Assembly: GCA_016800925.1 (NCBI GenBank)
Contig: JABCPU010000328.1
Coordinates: forward strand, 1-64,000
DNA from: Suillus spraguei
Lineage: Eukaryota; Basidiomycota; Agaricomycetes; Boletales; Suillaceae
Direction of reading: 5' to 3'
Length of the DNA stretch: 64,000 bases
Made by a program: the position numbers and the translations under genes
The notes under the pieces: generated by a model
Told to the model about the DNA's origin: nothing
Database searches by the model: none
The model's input: only the letters and a program-made list of their open reading frames with translations
Part shown: piece by piece, positions 20,504 to 32,742 of the stretch
Numbering within the stretch: the stretch's first letter is position 1
Layout: each line of letters opens with the position of its first letter

Positions 20504-23250
20504 CTAGGGCATATTCCTGGGCACGGATGGAGGATAGGTCGCGTTCCGGATGGATGGAAATGTTCGGATGATAACCTTTATTGGCGAAGAAAGGTGAAAC
20601 TCCGGTAGTGGCTTATGTCTCGGAACTTTGGCTCGGGCGCAGGATGTGCAGGATCTGACATACTCTTTGACAAAGGCTCGTACTCCGGGCCAGGTATAGT
20701 TGCGTCGGATGAGCTCGAGAGTACGATTCTGTCCGAAATGTCTGGATAGGGGGTGGTCATGGCAATTCCGGAGGATGCGAAGTCGTAGATCATTGGTATC
20801 CGGAACGTAGATGTGGTTGTCACAACAAAGGAATCCACCATCGTCTATTGTCCATCTCGGATCCGAAGGAACCGGAAAATGTGTTTGTGCAACGGGGTCA
20901 TTAGGGAGTGCTATCAGAATGTCTTTCCGGAGGTGTTCGGTGTCCATAAGAACAGCTGCTCTAAGGACCGGAGTTGCTAAAATGGAAGCTCGTAGGGACG
21001 AAGCTAATTGTTCCGAAGCAAATATTGGACGGAGGTTGTGAGGGTTAATCTGAGCGTAGTCCTTATCCCCCTCTTTAGGGTAGACGTCCCATCGTCTAGT
21101 GAGGGAATCTGGCTTGACTCCGAGTCTTCCAGGACGGTAACGGATAATGAGGTTGAACTGATGGAGGAACTCGGACCAGTGGGCCTGACGACGGGATAGC
21201 AGTTTGGTGGTAGAGAAATACTCAAGGTTCTTGTGGTCCGTGACAACATCTATAGGCTCGGACAAGCCTTCTAGGTAATGGCGCCAGGTTCGGAACGCAG
21301 CATAGATGGCTAGTAGTTCCTTATCATGGACATCATAGTTGAGTTCTGCACCGGACAGTGTCCGGGAGTAAAATGCCACCGGATGAAGTTCCGAGTCTGG
21401 GCACACAATGGATAGTATTCCAGCGATAGCATAATCCGAGGCATCAGTTTCCACAACTATAGGAACATTCGGAATCCAATGCGTTAGCACCGGAGCGGAT
21501 GTGAAAGCTTTCTTGAGTGCATTAAATGATTTCCGGCATTCCTCGGAAAAGTCCCAAGTGATGCCCTTGCGAGTGAGTCGAGTAAGGGGAACCACGATAT
21601 CCGAGTAGTTGAAGATGAAACGACGATAGAAGTTAGCGAATCCGAGGAAAGATTGGATGTCCTTGACTTTCCGAGGTTCTGGCCAGTCTATGATAGACTG
21701 GATCTTTTCGGACGACATTGTCAAGCCATCCGGAGATAGGAGGTAACCAAGATATTCGACGGAGGATGAATGAAATTCGCATTTCTCGGGTTTGGCATAT
21801 AGTCGGTGTTTACGGAGACGTCGCAAAACTTCTCGGACATGTTCCTTATGACTTGCAAGGTCTTGGGAATAGATAAGGATGTCATCCAGATATACAACAA
21901 CACATACGTCCAGCATATCGGCAAATACGCTATTGACAAAGCGCTGGAAAGCTGCCGGAGCATTCGTGAGGCCTTCCGGCATCACCAACCATTCATAGGA
22001 GCCATAGCGCGTACGGAAGGAAGTCTTCCACTCGTCTCCTTCTGTTATCCGGACGAGGTGATATGCAGATCGGAGATCAATTTTGGTATAAACTTTAGCG
22101 CGGCTCGGGGAGTCTAGTAGGTCGGCAATGAGGGGTAACGGATATCGGTCCTTCTTGGTGATGTGGTTAAGGCCGCGGAAATCCACACAAAGGCGGAGGG
22201 ATCCATCCTTCTTTTTGACAAATAGGACGGGGGCTCCGTGGGGAGAAGATGAGGAACGGAGGAGTCCGGACGAGATGTTTTCATCAAGGAACTTCCGGAG
22301 GGCCTCAAGCTCTACCGGAGAAAGAGAGTATATGGTTCCGAGAGGCGGACTAGCCCCTTCTTCCAACTCAATCTTGAGATCGTAGGGTCGATGTGGGGGA
22401 AGTTGTCCGGCTTTGCCTTTGTCGAAGACATCCGCGAATTCGTGGTAATCGGAAGGGATTCTGGAGAGGTCTGGAGGATCGGATGATACGGATGCGGATC
22501 GAAGGTTTACTTCGGAGGGACGGAGGTAGATGCTGAACTGAGTAGATCCTTCTAACTTGCAGGCACGGCAAAAGGCCACTGCGTTTATCAACGATATGTT
22601 AGGGACTGGAGTACCAGCGGAGGGTTCGGATTTGGTCAGAGGCGGAGTCTCTGCCACGGATGGGGTGCTCTGAGGCGACGGAGATATTGGAGGGGAGGAA
22701 TCTTCCTTGGGTGGAATACCCGAAGGTAACAGAGGTGTCGGATTGGATTTTCCTGCCATGGACGGTGTGTCCGGAGGCAGCGGTGATGCGGATGGGGTTA
22801 ATGGCTCTCCCTGTTCAGTAGTTCGGAACTCGATGCTGCCCAATACCCAGTCAATCAACGGATTGTGTCGGGTGAGCCAGCTATATCCGAGAACGATATA
22901 ACATGAGGAATCCAAAGGGGTGACGTAGAACGTGTCGGAAGTGATTACACCGGAGGAGAATCGGACGGATAAGTTTATGGCCTCGACAATATTGTTATTG
23001 CATGTACCATCAAATAAACGGAGTGGAAGCGGAGGAATCTGATAGGTAGGAATTTTATGTTCTCGGACGAAATCAGTGTCTATGAAGCAGTGGGAGGAAC
23101 CACAGTCTATGAGGGCCGGAAAGTCAGATATATTGGAGAAAGATGGAAGAGAGACATATGGACACAGAGAGTTCGGATCAGGAAGAGTTACAGCGTTGAG
23201 TCGTAGTTCCGTTGCACGGGTTGGGCCAACGCGACCCTCATCCCGTACGG
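20504..23250 (-). pseudogene. element B pol: protease, RT, RNase H, integrase zinc domain
   Basis: Open frame of about 900 codons. The protease active site is LIDCGSS (Asp at 23105-23107; Cys replaces the usual Ser/Thr). RT has LFVKKKDGSLRLCVDFRGLN, KIDLRSAYHLVRI and VVYLDDILIYS (Asp pair at 21881-21886). RNase H has VVETDASDYAIAG, AFYSRTLSGAELNYDVHDKELLAI and VVTDHKNLEYF. The integrase zinc site is HDHPLSRHFG then CTSCARAK. At about 20570 the sequence jumps from LPEFHLSS to YHPNISIHPERD of the C-terminal part, so the whole DDE core is missing. The long open frame upstream argues that this deletion is recent. Confidence 0.9.
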
Positions 23251-23269
23251 AGTCAGGAGGGTCGCGGAC

Positions 23270-24555
23270 TAATTTTTTGCCTCATCCGAGGCTTCCGGTT
23301 CCGTTTCCGGAGTGAGCACAGTAGCGCGGCCTTTGGCAGCGCGCGAAGTGGATTTGGTGCATTCCCGGGCAGTGTGACCAGGTCCGCCGCAGAACATACA
23401 GAGCCTTTTGTCAATACGTCTCTGACGCTCCTGGGTGGTTAGCTTTCCGTCTGCACCAACAACACTAGGAGATCCGAAACTTTCGGGGTAGAGGATGTTG
23501 TGGAGGATGTGGGTTTATTGAATTTGGGCGTATCGGATCCGGATGAGTTGGAGTTCGTCCGGTCGGATGTTGACTGCCTGGGAGGATTGGAAGAGGTGGT
23601 TCTACTCTCTCGGGTGACTTCGCCCCTCCGTTCCCAGTAACGGGCGTCGATGGTCTGGGCGAGAGTCTTGAACTCCGAAAGGGTAGTGGGCTTACCCATG
23701 CGACTAATCTCATCTTTGATTCGGGCCGGAAGTCCATTGTAGAATTGGCGTCGTAGGGCTCCATCTCCCCATTCGCGTACTTGGGAGGCAAGTCGCTGGA
23801 ATTCTACAACGTACTTGTTGATGCGTTGTCCGTCACGCATGTGGAGTTGTTCTAACTGCATCTCTGCGTCTCCGGAGGGATCGTGTGGTCCGAAATTGGT
23901 TTGGAGCTCGAGCATGAACTCGGAGTAGTCATCCATCCAGTCCGGACGGTTGCTATATCCGTCCGAAAGGAGGTCCGGTTCAAACCACTCGAGAGCCATA
24001 CCCTTAAGGTAGGATTGGGCGAAATTGACTTTAGCGCGTCCGGAACGGAAAGCGCTAGGTTTGCTCTGGAAGTTGAGCTCACATTGGACGAAGAATGCCC
24101 GGAGCTTGCGAGGTTCGGACCCATCGAAGGTATCTGGCTCACGGACTTTGACTTTGCTATCATCCGAGTGGGGGTGCGACGGCTACTGCGAGCGAGGTGG
24201 TTAATGGCTACAGATAGTTGGGCTAGGACCCGGTCCTGAGGGCTCAGGTGGATTTTATCTTCTTCGTCATCCAGGTCCTCGTTGTCCGGATCATCACTTC
24301 ATCATCTGGTGGTTACTGCGCAGCTCATCATCAAAGCGAATGGTCGGGCGCGAATTGGAGTCTGGGTTATCCGGGTTCCGAGTTGGTGTTATCGGATCCG
24401 GTCTGGCTTGACGGGCAGAATACTTTGACCTATGTCGCTCATGCTTGCGCGGCGTTGAGAGAAACTGGTGAATGTTTGGACGATGGGTGTGGGATCTCGT
24501 TGGATCGGACCAAGTCCGGCTCCTCAGGAGTGTTTTGAGTTTTACGGGGAGGCAT
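23270..24555 (-). pseudogene. element B gag, frameshifted
   Basis: Gag precursor starting MPPRKTQNTPEEPDLV at 24555. In-frame stops and frame changes occur near 24440-24200. The conserved retrotransposon-gag core is open at about 24160-23440 (KLRAFFVQCELNFQSKP, FAQSYLKGMALEWFEPDL, FYNGLPARIKDEISRMGKP). After another frame change near 23450 comes the nucleocapsid knuckle CMFCGGPGHTAREC (about 23367-23408). This copy could not make full Gag without frameshifting. Confidence 0.85.
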
Positions 24556-24603
24556 GATATGGGATGGTTTAAGTTACTCGGAAAGGTTTGAGTTCGAATA
24601 TAC

Positions 24604-25367
24604 TGTTAAGACTGTACTCAAGGGTAGAGAGATCCGAAGGGCTTTGGCCTCAGTTCGTACACTGTGCCCCTTTCTCGAGTAATGCCCCTTATTTCAGGGA
24701 GAGTTATTCGTCCGAAGACCCGGAAGGAGTTGCGTGACGGATCCGGGTGTCCGAAGGTGTCGGATATGATACGTCCGAAGGTTATTCGAATGTAAGGAGA
24801 GGAAGAGATTAAGGCTAGTTTCGGAACGAGTTCCTAACTAGAAACTAACGGAGATGGACTATCCGAAGATAGAGTCGGAGATATTGACTATAGGAATCAA
24901 TCCTAAGTCTCGGAAGGTGACTTAAGCGGAAAGTGGCTTAAGTCCGGAGGAGGCAGAATGAGTAGAATCTAAGATGATATTCGAACTAAGGTTCTATGGA
25001 GATCTACAAGTGGTTTATATACTGTAAGTATCTAAGACGGATAATCAGCAAGTCCGGGACCGAGGGCTATGTACGAAGTGTAACGGAAGTCTATTAGTTA
25101 ATGCACAGCGGATCAGTAAGCATGAATCGGAAATGAACACATGAAACGGATCAGTGACACAGGACAGAAATATAAACAGCTGGAATACCGGAAACAGGAG
25201 GAATGACAAAAGGAGATAGACGCAGATATACACAAGGGAGTTAAGGTGCGAGAAGTGAGCACATTCGGATGGGTGGTACGGACAGGATCTGTGGACCAGA
25301 CAGAAATGTAATCGATCGGATCTGATCAGATATGGTCGGATCTGGATTAGAAGTATGGTATATGACA
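24604..25367 (-). repeat. 5' LTR of element B (LTR2)
   Basis: 764 bp, plus-strand TGTTAAGACTG..GGTATATGACA. The bases inside the element on the minus strand (GTATATTCGAACTC) mark the primer-binding region; no specific tRNA was recognised. It abuts truncated LTR1 sequence of element C at 25368. Confidence 0.9.
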
Positions 25368-25644
25368 TAGAGACGATTCAGACGACTTAGGTTGGGGACC
25401 TAAGCAAAGGATATTCCAGGTAAATCCCAGTAAGATTAAAGGGAAGTATACAAGCATAATACAACGTGCTTGAATAAGCCAATATGTGTGCACAGACCAA
25501 GAGAGACGCAAGAATGTAAGTGCGTATCCAAAGGAGGAAGGCTACTATAGTACAGATGCATTGAGCATATGAGTCAGAGTCACGTTACGTAATATACAAA
25601 GTAAAGGAGATGGAAAATGAATAGGGGCACGTACAATTGTAACA
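25368..25644 (-). repeat. truncated 3' LTR of element C (LTR1)
   Basis: Reverse-complement LTR1 from within ...TAGAGACGATTCAGACG to GTACAATTGTAACA. About 195 bp of the LTR end are missing at the border with element B. Confidence 0.88.
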
Positions 25645-25659
25645 ATGCGCGGATAACTG

Positions 25660-26760
25660 CAAGTAACTCCTGATCAAAAATTTGATAGTTACGCTCCGCT
25701 GGATTTAATGACTGAGATAAGTAGGCGCATGGGTGATAAATGCCATTTTCGTCAGTTTGCAATAGGACACCTCCAGTTGCTACGAGAGAAGCATCGGTTG
25801 CTACTGCAAATTGCTGGGATGGATCTGGATTATGAAGTACCAGTTGTTTGATGAAGCGTTCCTTAAGGTGTTGGAAAGTATCCTGACATTGGGTTGTCCA
25901 AAGGAAGGGAGTATCCTTCTTGGTGAGATCAATGAGGGGTTGTGCAATATCGGAGTAATGGGAAATGAACGTGCGGTAGAAGTTGCAGAAGCCGAGGAAT
26001 GACCGAACATCTTTTGCTCATTTCAGAATTGGCCATTCGGCGATTTCCTTGGTTTTGGCAGTGTCCATAGCAACTTCTCTGGGGTGAATTATCATTCCAA
26101 GGTATTCCACTTCTTCTGCATCAAAGGTACATTTCTCCGGTTTCAGGAACAGGTGTTCACTTCGTATTTTCATCAAGACTCGTCTAGTCCATTCATGGTG
26201 TTCTGCCATTGTCATAGAGAAAATCAAGATATCGTCCATGTAAATAACCATCCATCCTTCATTGATTTCTTGCTGGAAGGTACGATTCATATATGCTTGG
26301 AATGTTGCCGGGGAATTGCAAAGACCAAAGAACATGACATTTGGTTCAAAGAGGCCGAATTCCGTAGTAAACACCGCTTTCCAGCGATCATCGGGATGGA
26401 TGCGAATATTGTTGTAACTGGACCGAATATCCATTTTCATAAAGAATCATGCATTATGAAGGCGTGTGACAAGAGAAATGGGAAGTGGAAGCGGGTAAGC
26501 ATTCTTGATTGTCCAATCATTGATGTAGCGGTAATCTTGACAAGGACACAATTCTCCACTCTTCTTTCCCACAAAGAAGAAGCCACTAGCTTGAGGTGAC
26601 TTCGATTCTGAGATGAAGCCTTTCGCAATGTTTTTGTCGATAAACATTTTGACAGCAGCACGTTCTTTTTCTGACAATGGATAAACTTTAGATGTACGGG
26701 GAATAAAACCGGGTTTGGTATCGATACAATGATTGATGCCAGGGCGTTTGGGGGTAGTTT
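25660..26760 (-). pseudogene. element C reverse transcriptase and RNase H start
   Basis: RT blocks [16 protein letters not shown] (about 26540), [47 protein letters not shown] (near 26220-26250) and EYLGMIIHP, then [15 protein letters not shown] and RNase H start [19 protein letters not shown] and [11 protein letters not shown]. The RNase H is cut after that block by the LTR junction. Stops and frame changes occur near 26020 and 26440. Confidence 0.88.
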
Positions 26761-27848
26761 GTTCAGACCATCTTTAGCAAAGACGTCCACGAAGTCATGC
26801 AAGTATTCCAGGACCAATTCTTTGAAGGGTTTCTTTTTCTTTTCCTTCTCATCTGTGGCAAATTCCTGAGCTTTATTACTGTATTTCGGGGGAGGAAGGG
26901 AGATTGTGGAATAGTTAGGGAGTTGTTTGAGTTGGGAAGTTCCATCACGTGTGAGGGGTGTATCCATGGATACTTCTTCGACAATTCTCATGCTCATTCC
27001 ATCGATGTCATACTCCACAAGGAACTCTCCATCTCCAAGCTCATAAGAAGAAATCTCGTGTACTTCTGGTGCCTGCCAAACATCCTGCATCATGCTGAAT
27101 TGTTCATCATCTTCAGTTGGTATCGTGGTCGTCATAGGTTCATCCTGATCAGGAATTTCTTCGATGGAAGGGGTAAACAACTTGGGTGGTATGAAGTACT
27201 TGGTTAACTTTGGAATATTATGAGCTCGTCCTCCGAGATCATTGTCTGGTTTCCGTTTTCCTTGTCATTGTTCATCAGCTGATTGTTGTTCGACTGGTTG
27301 TGATGGAAATGGTCGAGATTCTGGTTCTGACTCATTCTTTCGTTTTTCTACACAAGGAATAGGTGATGGGGAACGCTGTGGTATTTTTACTCGTGGAGAA
27401 GATTCGTCGATTATGAGTTCGTCTGGGATGCTAATGGAAGGAGTGACGATGAGCTTCGGAAGTTTCGAGTTTTGCCATTTCTTGGTGTGGCAAAGGAAAG
27501 CAGGAGGTAGCCCGTTCTTCTTTCGATCCATATCCAGATCTTGCTCAATTTCATCAGACTTTGTTGTTCGTGGGAGGGTAAGTGTTTCGGCGGCCCAATC
27601 TATACTTGGGTTCATGGCGCGTAGCCATGGGATTCCCAAAAGAATTTGATCTCTTCATCCAAGTTTAGTGATATTAAATTTTCCATACATGGTTCATTCA
27701 TCAATCTTTACCACCAGGAGACAATAATGCATGATTGGCCCTCCTTTGATGAGAGTTCCATCCGCAGTAGTAACTTGAAATGGTGTTTTAAGTTTTCGTT
27801 GTGTGATTTGATGGAGTTTCACAAACTCTTCAGAGATGAATGTTCCTG
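26761..27848 (-). pseudogene. element C protease C-terminal part and pol linker
   Basis: From right to left: AGTFISEEFVKLHQITQ-like sequence next to the LTR2 insertion, an in-frame TGA where elements 1 and 2 have Arg (CGA), ILLGIPWLRAMNP, a charged linker with EKRKNESEPE, then the acidic block DDEQFSMMQDVWQAPEV and SSYELGDGEFLVEYD, ending at [17 protein letters not shown] before RT. Same order as elements 1 and 2 with moderate divergence. Confidence 0.85.
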
Positions 27849-27853
27849 CTGCG

Positions 27854-28612
27854 TGTCATATACCATACTTCTAATCTCAGATCCGACCATATCCAACCCG
27901 ATCCGATCATTTCCATATCCGTCTGGTCCACGGATCCTGTCCGGACCACCCATCCGAATGTACTCACTTCTCGCACCTTAACTCCCTTGTGTATATCTGC
28001 GTCTATCTCCTTTTGTCATTCCTCCTGTTTCCGGTACTCCGGCTGTTTATATTTCCATCCTGTGTCACTGATCCGTTTCCTGTGTTCATTTCCGATTCAT
28101 GCTTACTGATCTGCTGTGCATTAACTAATAGACTTCCGTTACACTTCATACATAGCCCACGGTCCCGGACTTACTGATTATCCGTCTTAGATACTTACAG
28201 TATATAAACCACTTGTAGATCTCCGTAGAACCTTAGTTCGAATATCATCTTAGATTCTACTCATTCTGCCTCCTCTGGACTTAAGCCACTTTCCGCTTTA
28301 AGTCACCTTCCGAGACTTAGGATTGATTCCTATAGTCTATATTTCCGACTCTATTCTATCTCCGTTAGTTTCTAGTTAGGAACTCGTTCCGAAACTAGCC
28401 TTAATCTCTGTCCTCTCCTTACGTTCCGAATAACCTTCGGACGTATCATATCCGACACCTTCGGACACCCGGATCCGTCACGCAACACCTTCTGGGTCTT
28501 CGGACGAATAACTCCTCCCTGAAATAAGGGGCATTACTCGAGAAAGGGGCACAGTGCACGAACTGAGGCCAAAGCCCTTCAGATCTCTCTACCCTTGAGT
28601 ACAGTCTTAACA
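27854..28612 (+). repeat. solo LTR2 in the protease gene of element C
   Basis: 759 bp, TGTCATATACC..GTCTTAACA, flanked by the duplication CTGCG (27849-27853 and 28613-28617). Removing it rejoins the protease active-site codons ATCGACTCTGGCG to the GTFISEE block. It is a full insertion later reduced to one LTR by recombination. It carries a TATATAAA box near 28200. Confidence 0.93.
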
Positions 28613-28617
28613 CTGCG

Positions 28618-29612
28618 CCAGAGTCGATAACAGCGGTAGTGTCGACGGATTTTAAGCGAGTACGTGAATGAAGGGTGATAGGAATACGAAGTTCTTTTCT
28701 TTCACCTACAGCACGTACAAGTCTTAGTAATACATTGGGAGAAACATATGTCGAGTCTTTGTTTCTCCAAGTTAAAAATCCTCTATAATTCATCTCACGG
28801 TTTCCTCTTCTTCATCTTGAGTTTCTTTGACTTCTGTTTGATGGAGTGGAGTCTTCTTCTTCCTGTCAGGGCAGTTACCGATACGGTGTCCCATCTTCTT
28901 GCATCCAAAGCATTGTCCTTTTTTCATGCACTTGGATCGTTCCATATTGGAGATTCAATCTATGACCATTGTGTTTGAATCACGATTGGGTGTGTAACAT
29001 GCATTCCCATAGTTCTTCTTCTTCTGCAGAGCATGATGTGCTTGTAATGCCAGAAGGCGTTGATGGGAGTTGTCAATAGAAACACATTGTGATACAACAT
29101 TGCGGAATACTTCTGGGACGTCGCCTGGTGCGAATAGTTGGTTAAGATGCCTAAGTTAAGACCATCTTGGAAGAACTGGATCTTCATTGCATTGTCGTAA
29201 TACAGGCTTTGGCTGCAAGTGCCTCAAAGTCAGCGATGTAGGTTTGGAGATCACTGCTTCCTTGTTTAAGATCCCTGAGCTTCATTAATGCGGTTCCAGC
29301 AGAATCCACTGGTGAGAAAGCTTCATTGAAACTTTCCATGAAATCTTTCATCATCCCATAACCAACTTTCAGTCCGGCAGTGTTGGTGGATTGAGCGTGA
29401 GAGAGAAATTGTTCTTTCCAAGATTTGGCATTCTTCTCGGTCATGAAGGACATAATGAAAATGATCTTCTGCTTGTCGGTAATGTAGAACTTTTCATTGA
29501 TGTTAAAGTAGGAGTTGCATGATAGGATGAATTCCAAGGAATTATCACGATCTCCATCAAAAGCAGTTGGGAAACCGATTTTATATTCAAAATCTTTGGT
29601 AGTGGTAGTCAT
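28618..29612 (-). pseudogene. element C gag and start of protease
   Basis: Gag starts at 29612 (MTTTTKDFEYKIGFPTAFDGD) and is open to about 29185, including NEKFYITDKQKIIFIMSFM and LRDLKQGSSDLQTYIADFE. It then shifts frame (KIQFFQDGLNLGIL). A zinc knuckle of the CFGC..GH..NC type lies near 28880-28920. Protease sequence follows with the DSG codons at about 28620-28632, broken there by the solo LTR2. Confidence 0.85.
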
Positions 29613-29739
29613 GATGAATCGTCTGGTGAGTTATACTTTCTTGGTGCCTACATGTGCGGTCTTGCTGTCTGTTAGGGCTTTTATCAGGGTTCGGGGGTCG
29701 AAGACTGGATATCGACGATCAATGTAGACTTTAATCTTT

Positions 29740-30211
29740 TGTTACAAACTGGGGTGGTGTCACCAGCGACAGTGATAAGACACAGCTGGTCTGCTGGGAA
29801 GTTCAACTATGTTCAAAGGAGAACGGTACTACTACAAGGAAGCGTTCCGAGTAGGATCAAGAGTTCTATCGAAGAGTCACAACTCTAAGATAATCAGTCG
29901 AATAAAGACTAAGGCTAAGGAGTGCTTAGACTTAGAGATGATTCAGACGACTTAGGTTGGAGACCTAAGCGAAGGATATTCCAGGTAAAACCCAGTAAGA
30001 TTAAAGTGAAGTATACAAGCATAATACAACGTGCTTAAATAAGCCAATATGTGCGCACAGACCAAGAGAGATGTGAGAATGTAAGTGCATATCCAAAGAA
30101 GGAAGGCAACTATAGTACAGATGCGTTGAGCATATGAGCCAGAGTCATGTTACGTAATATACAACATAAGGATGAAAGGAAGAATGAATAGGGGCACGTA
30201 TGATTGTAACA
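29740..30211 (-). repeat. 5' LTR of element C (LTR1)
   Basis: 472 bp, plus-strand TGTTACAAACTGGGG..GATTGTAACA. The internal side keeps the conserved AAAGATTAAAGTC primer-binding region in reverse complement at 29727-29739. Confidence 0.9.
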
Positions 30212-32742
30212 GCAGCCAGCACAAGATTGCCAAGAGCCTCATGGAGCCAGCCATTGGATCAGAACACATGCAGTGCCAGCTCTTCAAGAGGGTCAGTCTG
30301 AATCACCAATGAGGCAACTCACATTGAGATCCTTGACTTCCTCAGAATCATTTTCGTCGTCTTCACTCTGTTCTGATGATTTGTTGGCATCTTCATCATC
30401 ACATCAACAACCACATTGTCTCCACTCCTCTTCCTTGTGCTCATGACGATCTCCCTCAAGCCATTGCATCACTTTCACTTCAAATATACCCCCGACCCTC
30501 CACTCACATGTGCCCTCTACCCAGGCAAACCCATCAACAACTGTTGACAAGGAAACCGCACAGTGCACAAGATGGTTCCATCTCTTGCTTGTCTCCCCAT
30601 GGGAGTGGCCCTCCTCTTCGTTGTCTTCATCTTTGATAATGCCATTGGTGAGCTGACTGCCTTCTTCCACATCCAGGATCTCCAGCTCCATCCATCTCTC
30701 CTCTCCGCTCTTCCAGTATCCACGCTCAAAAACTTTTCAACCAATCCGCTCCATCCCACGAAGGCACCAGTCCTCAGAGAGAGGTGGGGCACAACCGTTT
30801 CTCTTTGCTGTCTTTGTCGTGGAATGCAGGTGCAACTTGACACTTCTTGGCAACTTTTACAGCTGGACTGCCTGTGCCAGTGTCACATCAAGGAAGCGAG
30901 TGAGGGTTGACAAAAAGCCATCAAGTTGGATGTTAGTGAATAGCATGCCTTGTAGAAGGACAAAGAGTTCAGGTGCGCAGTTGACAACTAGATGGGGAGA
31001 GTTGGCTCACAAGAGGTTGAGGAGCTTGTGGAGACATATGATGACATTGTACTTGGTTGGGATTACCTGGAGGGAAGCCAGAATGCTCAGTGCAAGAGAG
31101 ACTTCCATCAGCTTATTGTGTATCATATCACCGAGTCTGCACACAATCAATCAACAATATCATGATAAAAACTGGAGAGCGACTTACCGTTGTAATGAAC
31201 ATATTGGTGCTGGGCTTAAAACCCCATATTTTGACACTCGTCTCACGTCTACAGGAGTTACGACTTGTCCATGGCCATCTTACCCCTTTAGCAGTACTGG
31301 CGGCATCCCACACTTACCGCACACCGTACCGACTGCCGCACCACGTTCCACGAACCAATGTCCTTCCATGTCCTTGCCACGTCCGCATAGCTCCATTTGG
31401 TGTGTAGTTTGTTCTCTGTTCGTTATCACTGATTCCACGGCAAGCGTTATTACATGTTGCCTCATGCCGCAGCACCTCGCGCTATGTTTACTTACGGCAG
31501 TTACTACACTCCAGCGCTACTGATCTCGCCTAGAGTATTCCAAGTACATACAAATTAGGATATAAGCACCGCGTACCCTGCACGATACAGTACCTGATTT
31601 TACACCATTGCATGTACTATAGGTCAGGATTATTGTCTAGCTCTGGATCAACCCAGTAGTGGACTTAGTCTTTAAAGTTCCCTTATCGCTCGTTAATACA
31701 TCACGCTCATTGTCCGTTACCGCTGGCATACCATTGGACTTTTGATTGTTACAAAGACTGAACTTCTCATGCTCCACTACTTTACTGCTGAAAGTACCGC
31801 AGACTTCTTTACTGTTTCATTGCACCGCTCACAACCTTACCGCTACCGCAGAGACCACTGCTCAACATCGCTTGCTCGACGCAACTGTTACTGACTTTAT
31901 CTTGACGACGGTAGCACCACTACGCACGACACTAGTTCTGGCGGTATCATCGCTGACCGCAGCAACTTACCGCTGACCACGATGCTTGTTTCGCACATAA
32001 GTTAGGCTCGAACTTGACCATACTAATAGGCATCCCCCTTTAGAGTCAAACGCTCTTGTTCTTACAAGTGAAGCAGACTAGATAGAGCGCAAGACTAACA
32101 TACTAGTTTAGGCAGTGGTTTATCTACAGCCCAAGCTAGGTTGTATCTTTACACCGTTAATGGTCTGAGATCAGCTTCATCCATTTTGCGCAAGATTGCC
32201 AAGAGCCTCAAGCCAGCCTGATCTGAACAAATGCAAATACAGCTCCTCAAAGGCTGGTGTAGAAGGTGTAGGCATAATATATAAAGTCTTGGAGGTGTTC
32301 AAGAGCGAGGGTGAGAAAAACAAGGCACACCTCAAGGCCTCCAGGAGTTTTTGGAATGCATGGGTTCAGAGATGAATGATGATATTGTACTTGGTTGGGA
32401 TCGCCTGGTGCGAGGGAAATGATTATGCATCATCTCAGCGAGTCTGTACTCATTCAATCAATGATCAGTATGGTGAAAACCAGAGAATGACTTGCCATTT
32501 ATGGTCTGAGATCAGCTTTGTCCATTTGTGCTGCTGGAGATCTTCGTCACTAACTTCGCATCCTCATCCTTGGAGAACGACGCGACCTCCATCTATGAGA
32601 TCATTGGGGTCTTCACCTAATATCAATATCTTTGTTTCTAGGGTGGATATGCTGTGGTATGGCCTAGACCTTTTAAGCTGAACCCGATTGCAAAGGCTGG
32701 TTTGCTCAGGGTGCCATAATTGAGGCAGGGGGAGCTGAGCTA
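30212..32742. repeat. decayed tandem duplication carrying a solo LTR4
   Basis: The segment 30216-31190 (continued at 32158-32188) and the shorter segment 32189-32530 share blocks in the same order: AAGATTGCCAAGAGCCTCA, then TTGTACTTGGTTGGGAT, then TCAATCAA..AAAACY and GGTCTGAGATCAGCTT. This is an old direct duplication of unknown origin. A minus-strand acidic stretch (SSEQSEDDENDSEEVKDL) at about 30318-30410, followed by GTGAGT, may be an exon relic. No protein family was recognised. Confidence 0.5.
31191..32153 (-). repeat. solo LTR4
   Basis: 963 bp with terminal TGTAA..TTACA and 4-bp duplication CCGT (31187-31190 and 32154-32157). A related copy in the opposite direction is at 37975-38842. 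It contains many TTACCGC/TACCGC motifs (reverse of GCGGTAA), like LTR3. Confidence 0.82.

Larger units (their letters stand above)
10948..25367 (-). mobile_element. Element B: LTR2 chromovirus, minus strand, interrupted by element 2
   Basis: Both LTR2 copies point the same way: 10948-11290 plus 18806-19231 (about 769 bp once element 2 is removed) and 24604-25367 (764 bp). Internal genes on the minus strand run gag, protease, RT, RNase H, integrase zinc domain, then a deletion of the integrase core, then integrase C-terminus and chromodomain. A spliced plus-strand gene lies next to the 3' LTR. Flanks do not agree: CCTAT on the left, TAGAG on the right, and the LTR1 pieces on each side are in opposite orientation. 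So a simple insertion with target duplication is not seen. Confidence 0.88.
25368..30211 (-). mobile_element. Element C: LTR1 chromovirus, minus strand, deleted and interrupted
   Basis: 5' LTR at 29740-30211 and a truncated 3' LTR at 25368-25644. Genes on the minus strand: gag (about 28800-29612), protease (28618-28790 and down from 27848), linker and RT (25740-26440). RNase H is joined straight to the 3' LTR at about 25645-25660 (GCGCATTG/TTACAATTG), so most of RNase H, integrase and ORF3 are gone. A solo LTR2 sits at 27854-28612. The right flank is GCAGC; the left flank is lost because the 3' LTR is cut at element B. Confidence 0.88.

Noticed and set aside
30376..31523. Several plus-strand frames of 86-234 codons
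   Set aside because: Composition is random, frames cross the LTR4 border, and no family resemblance was seen.
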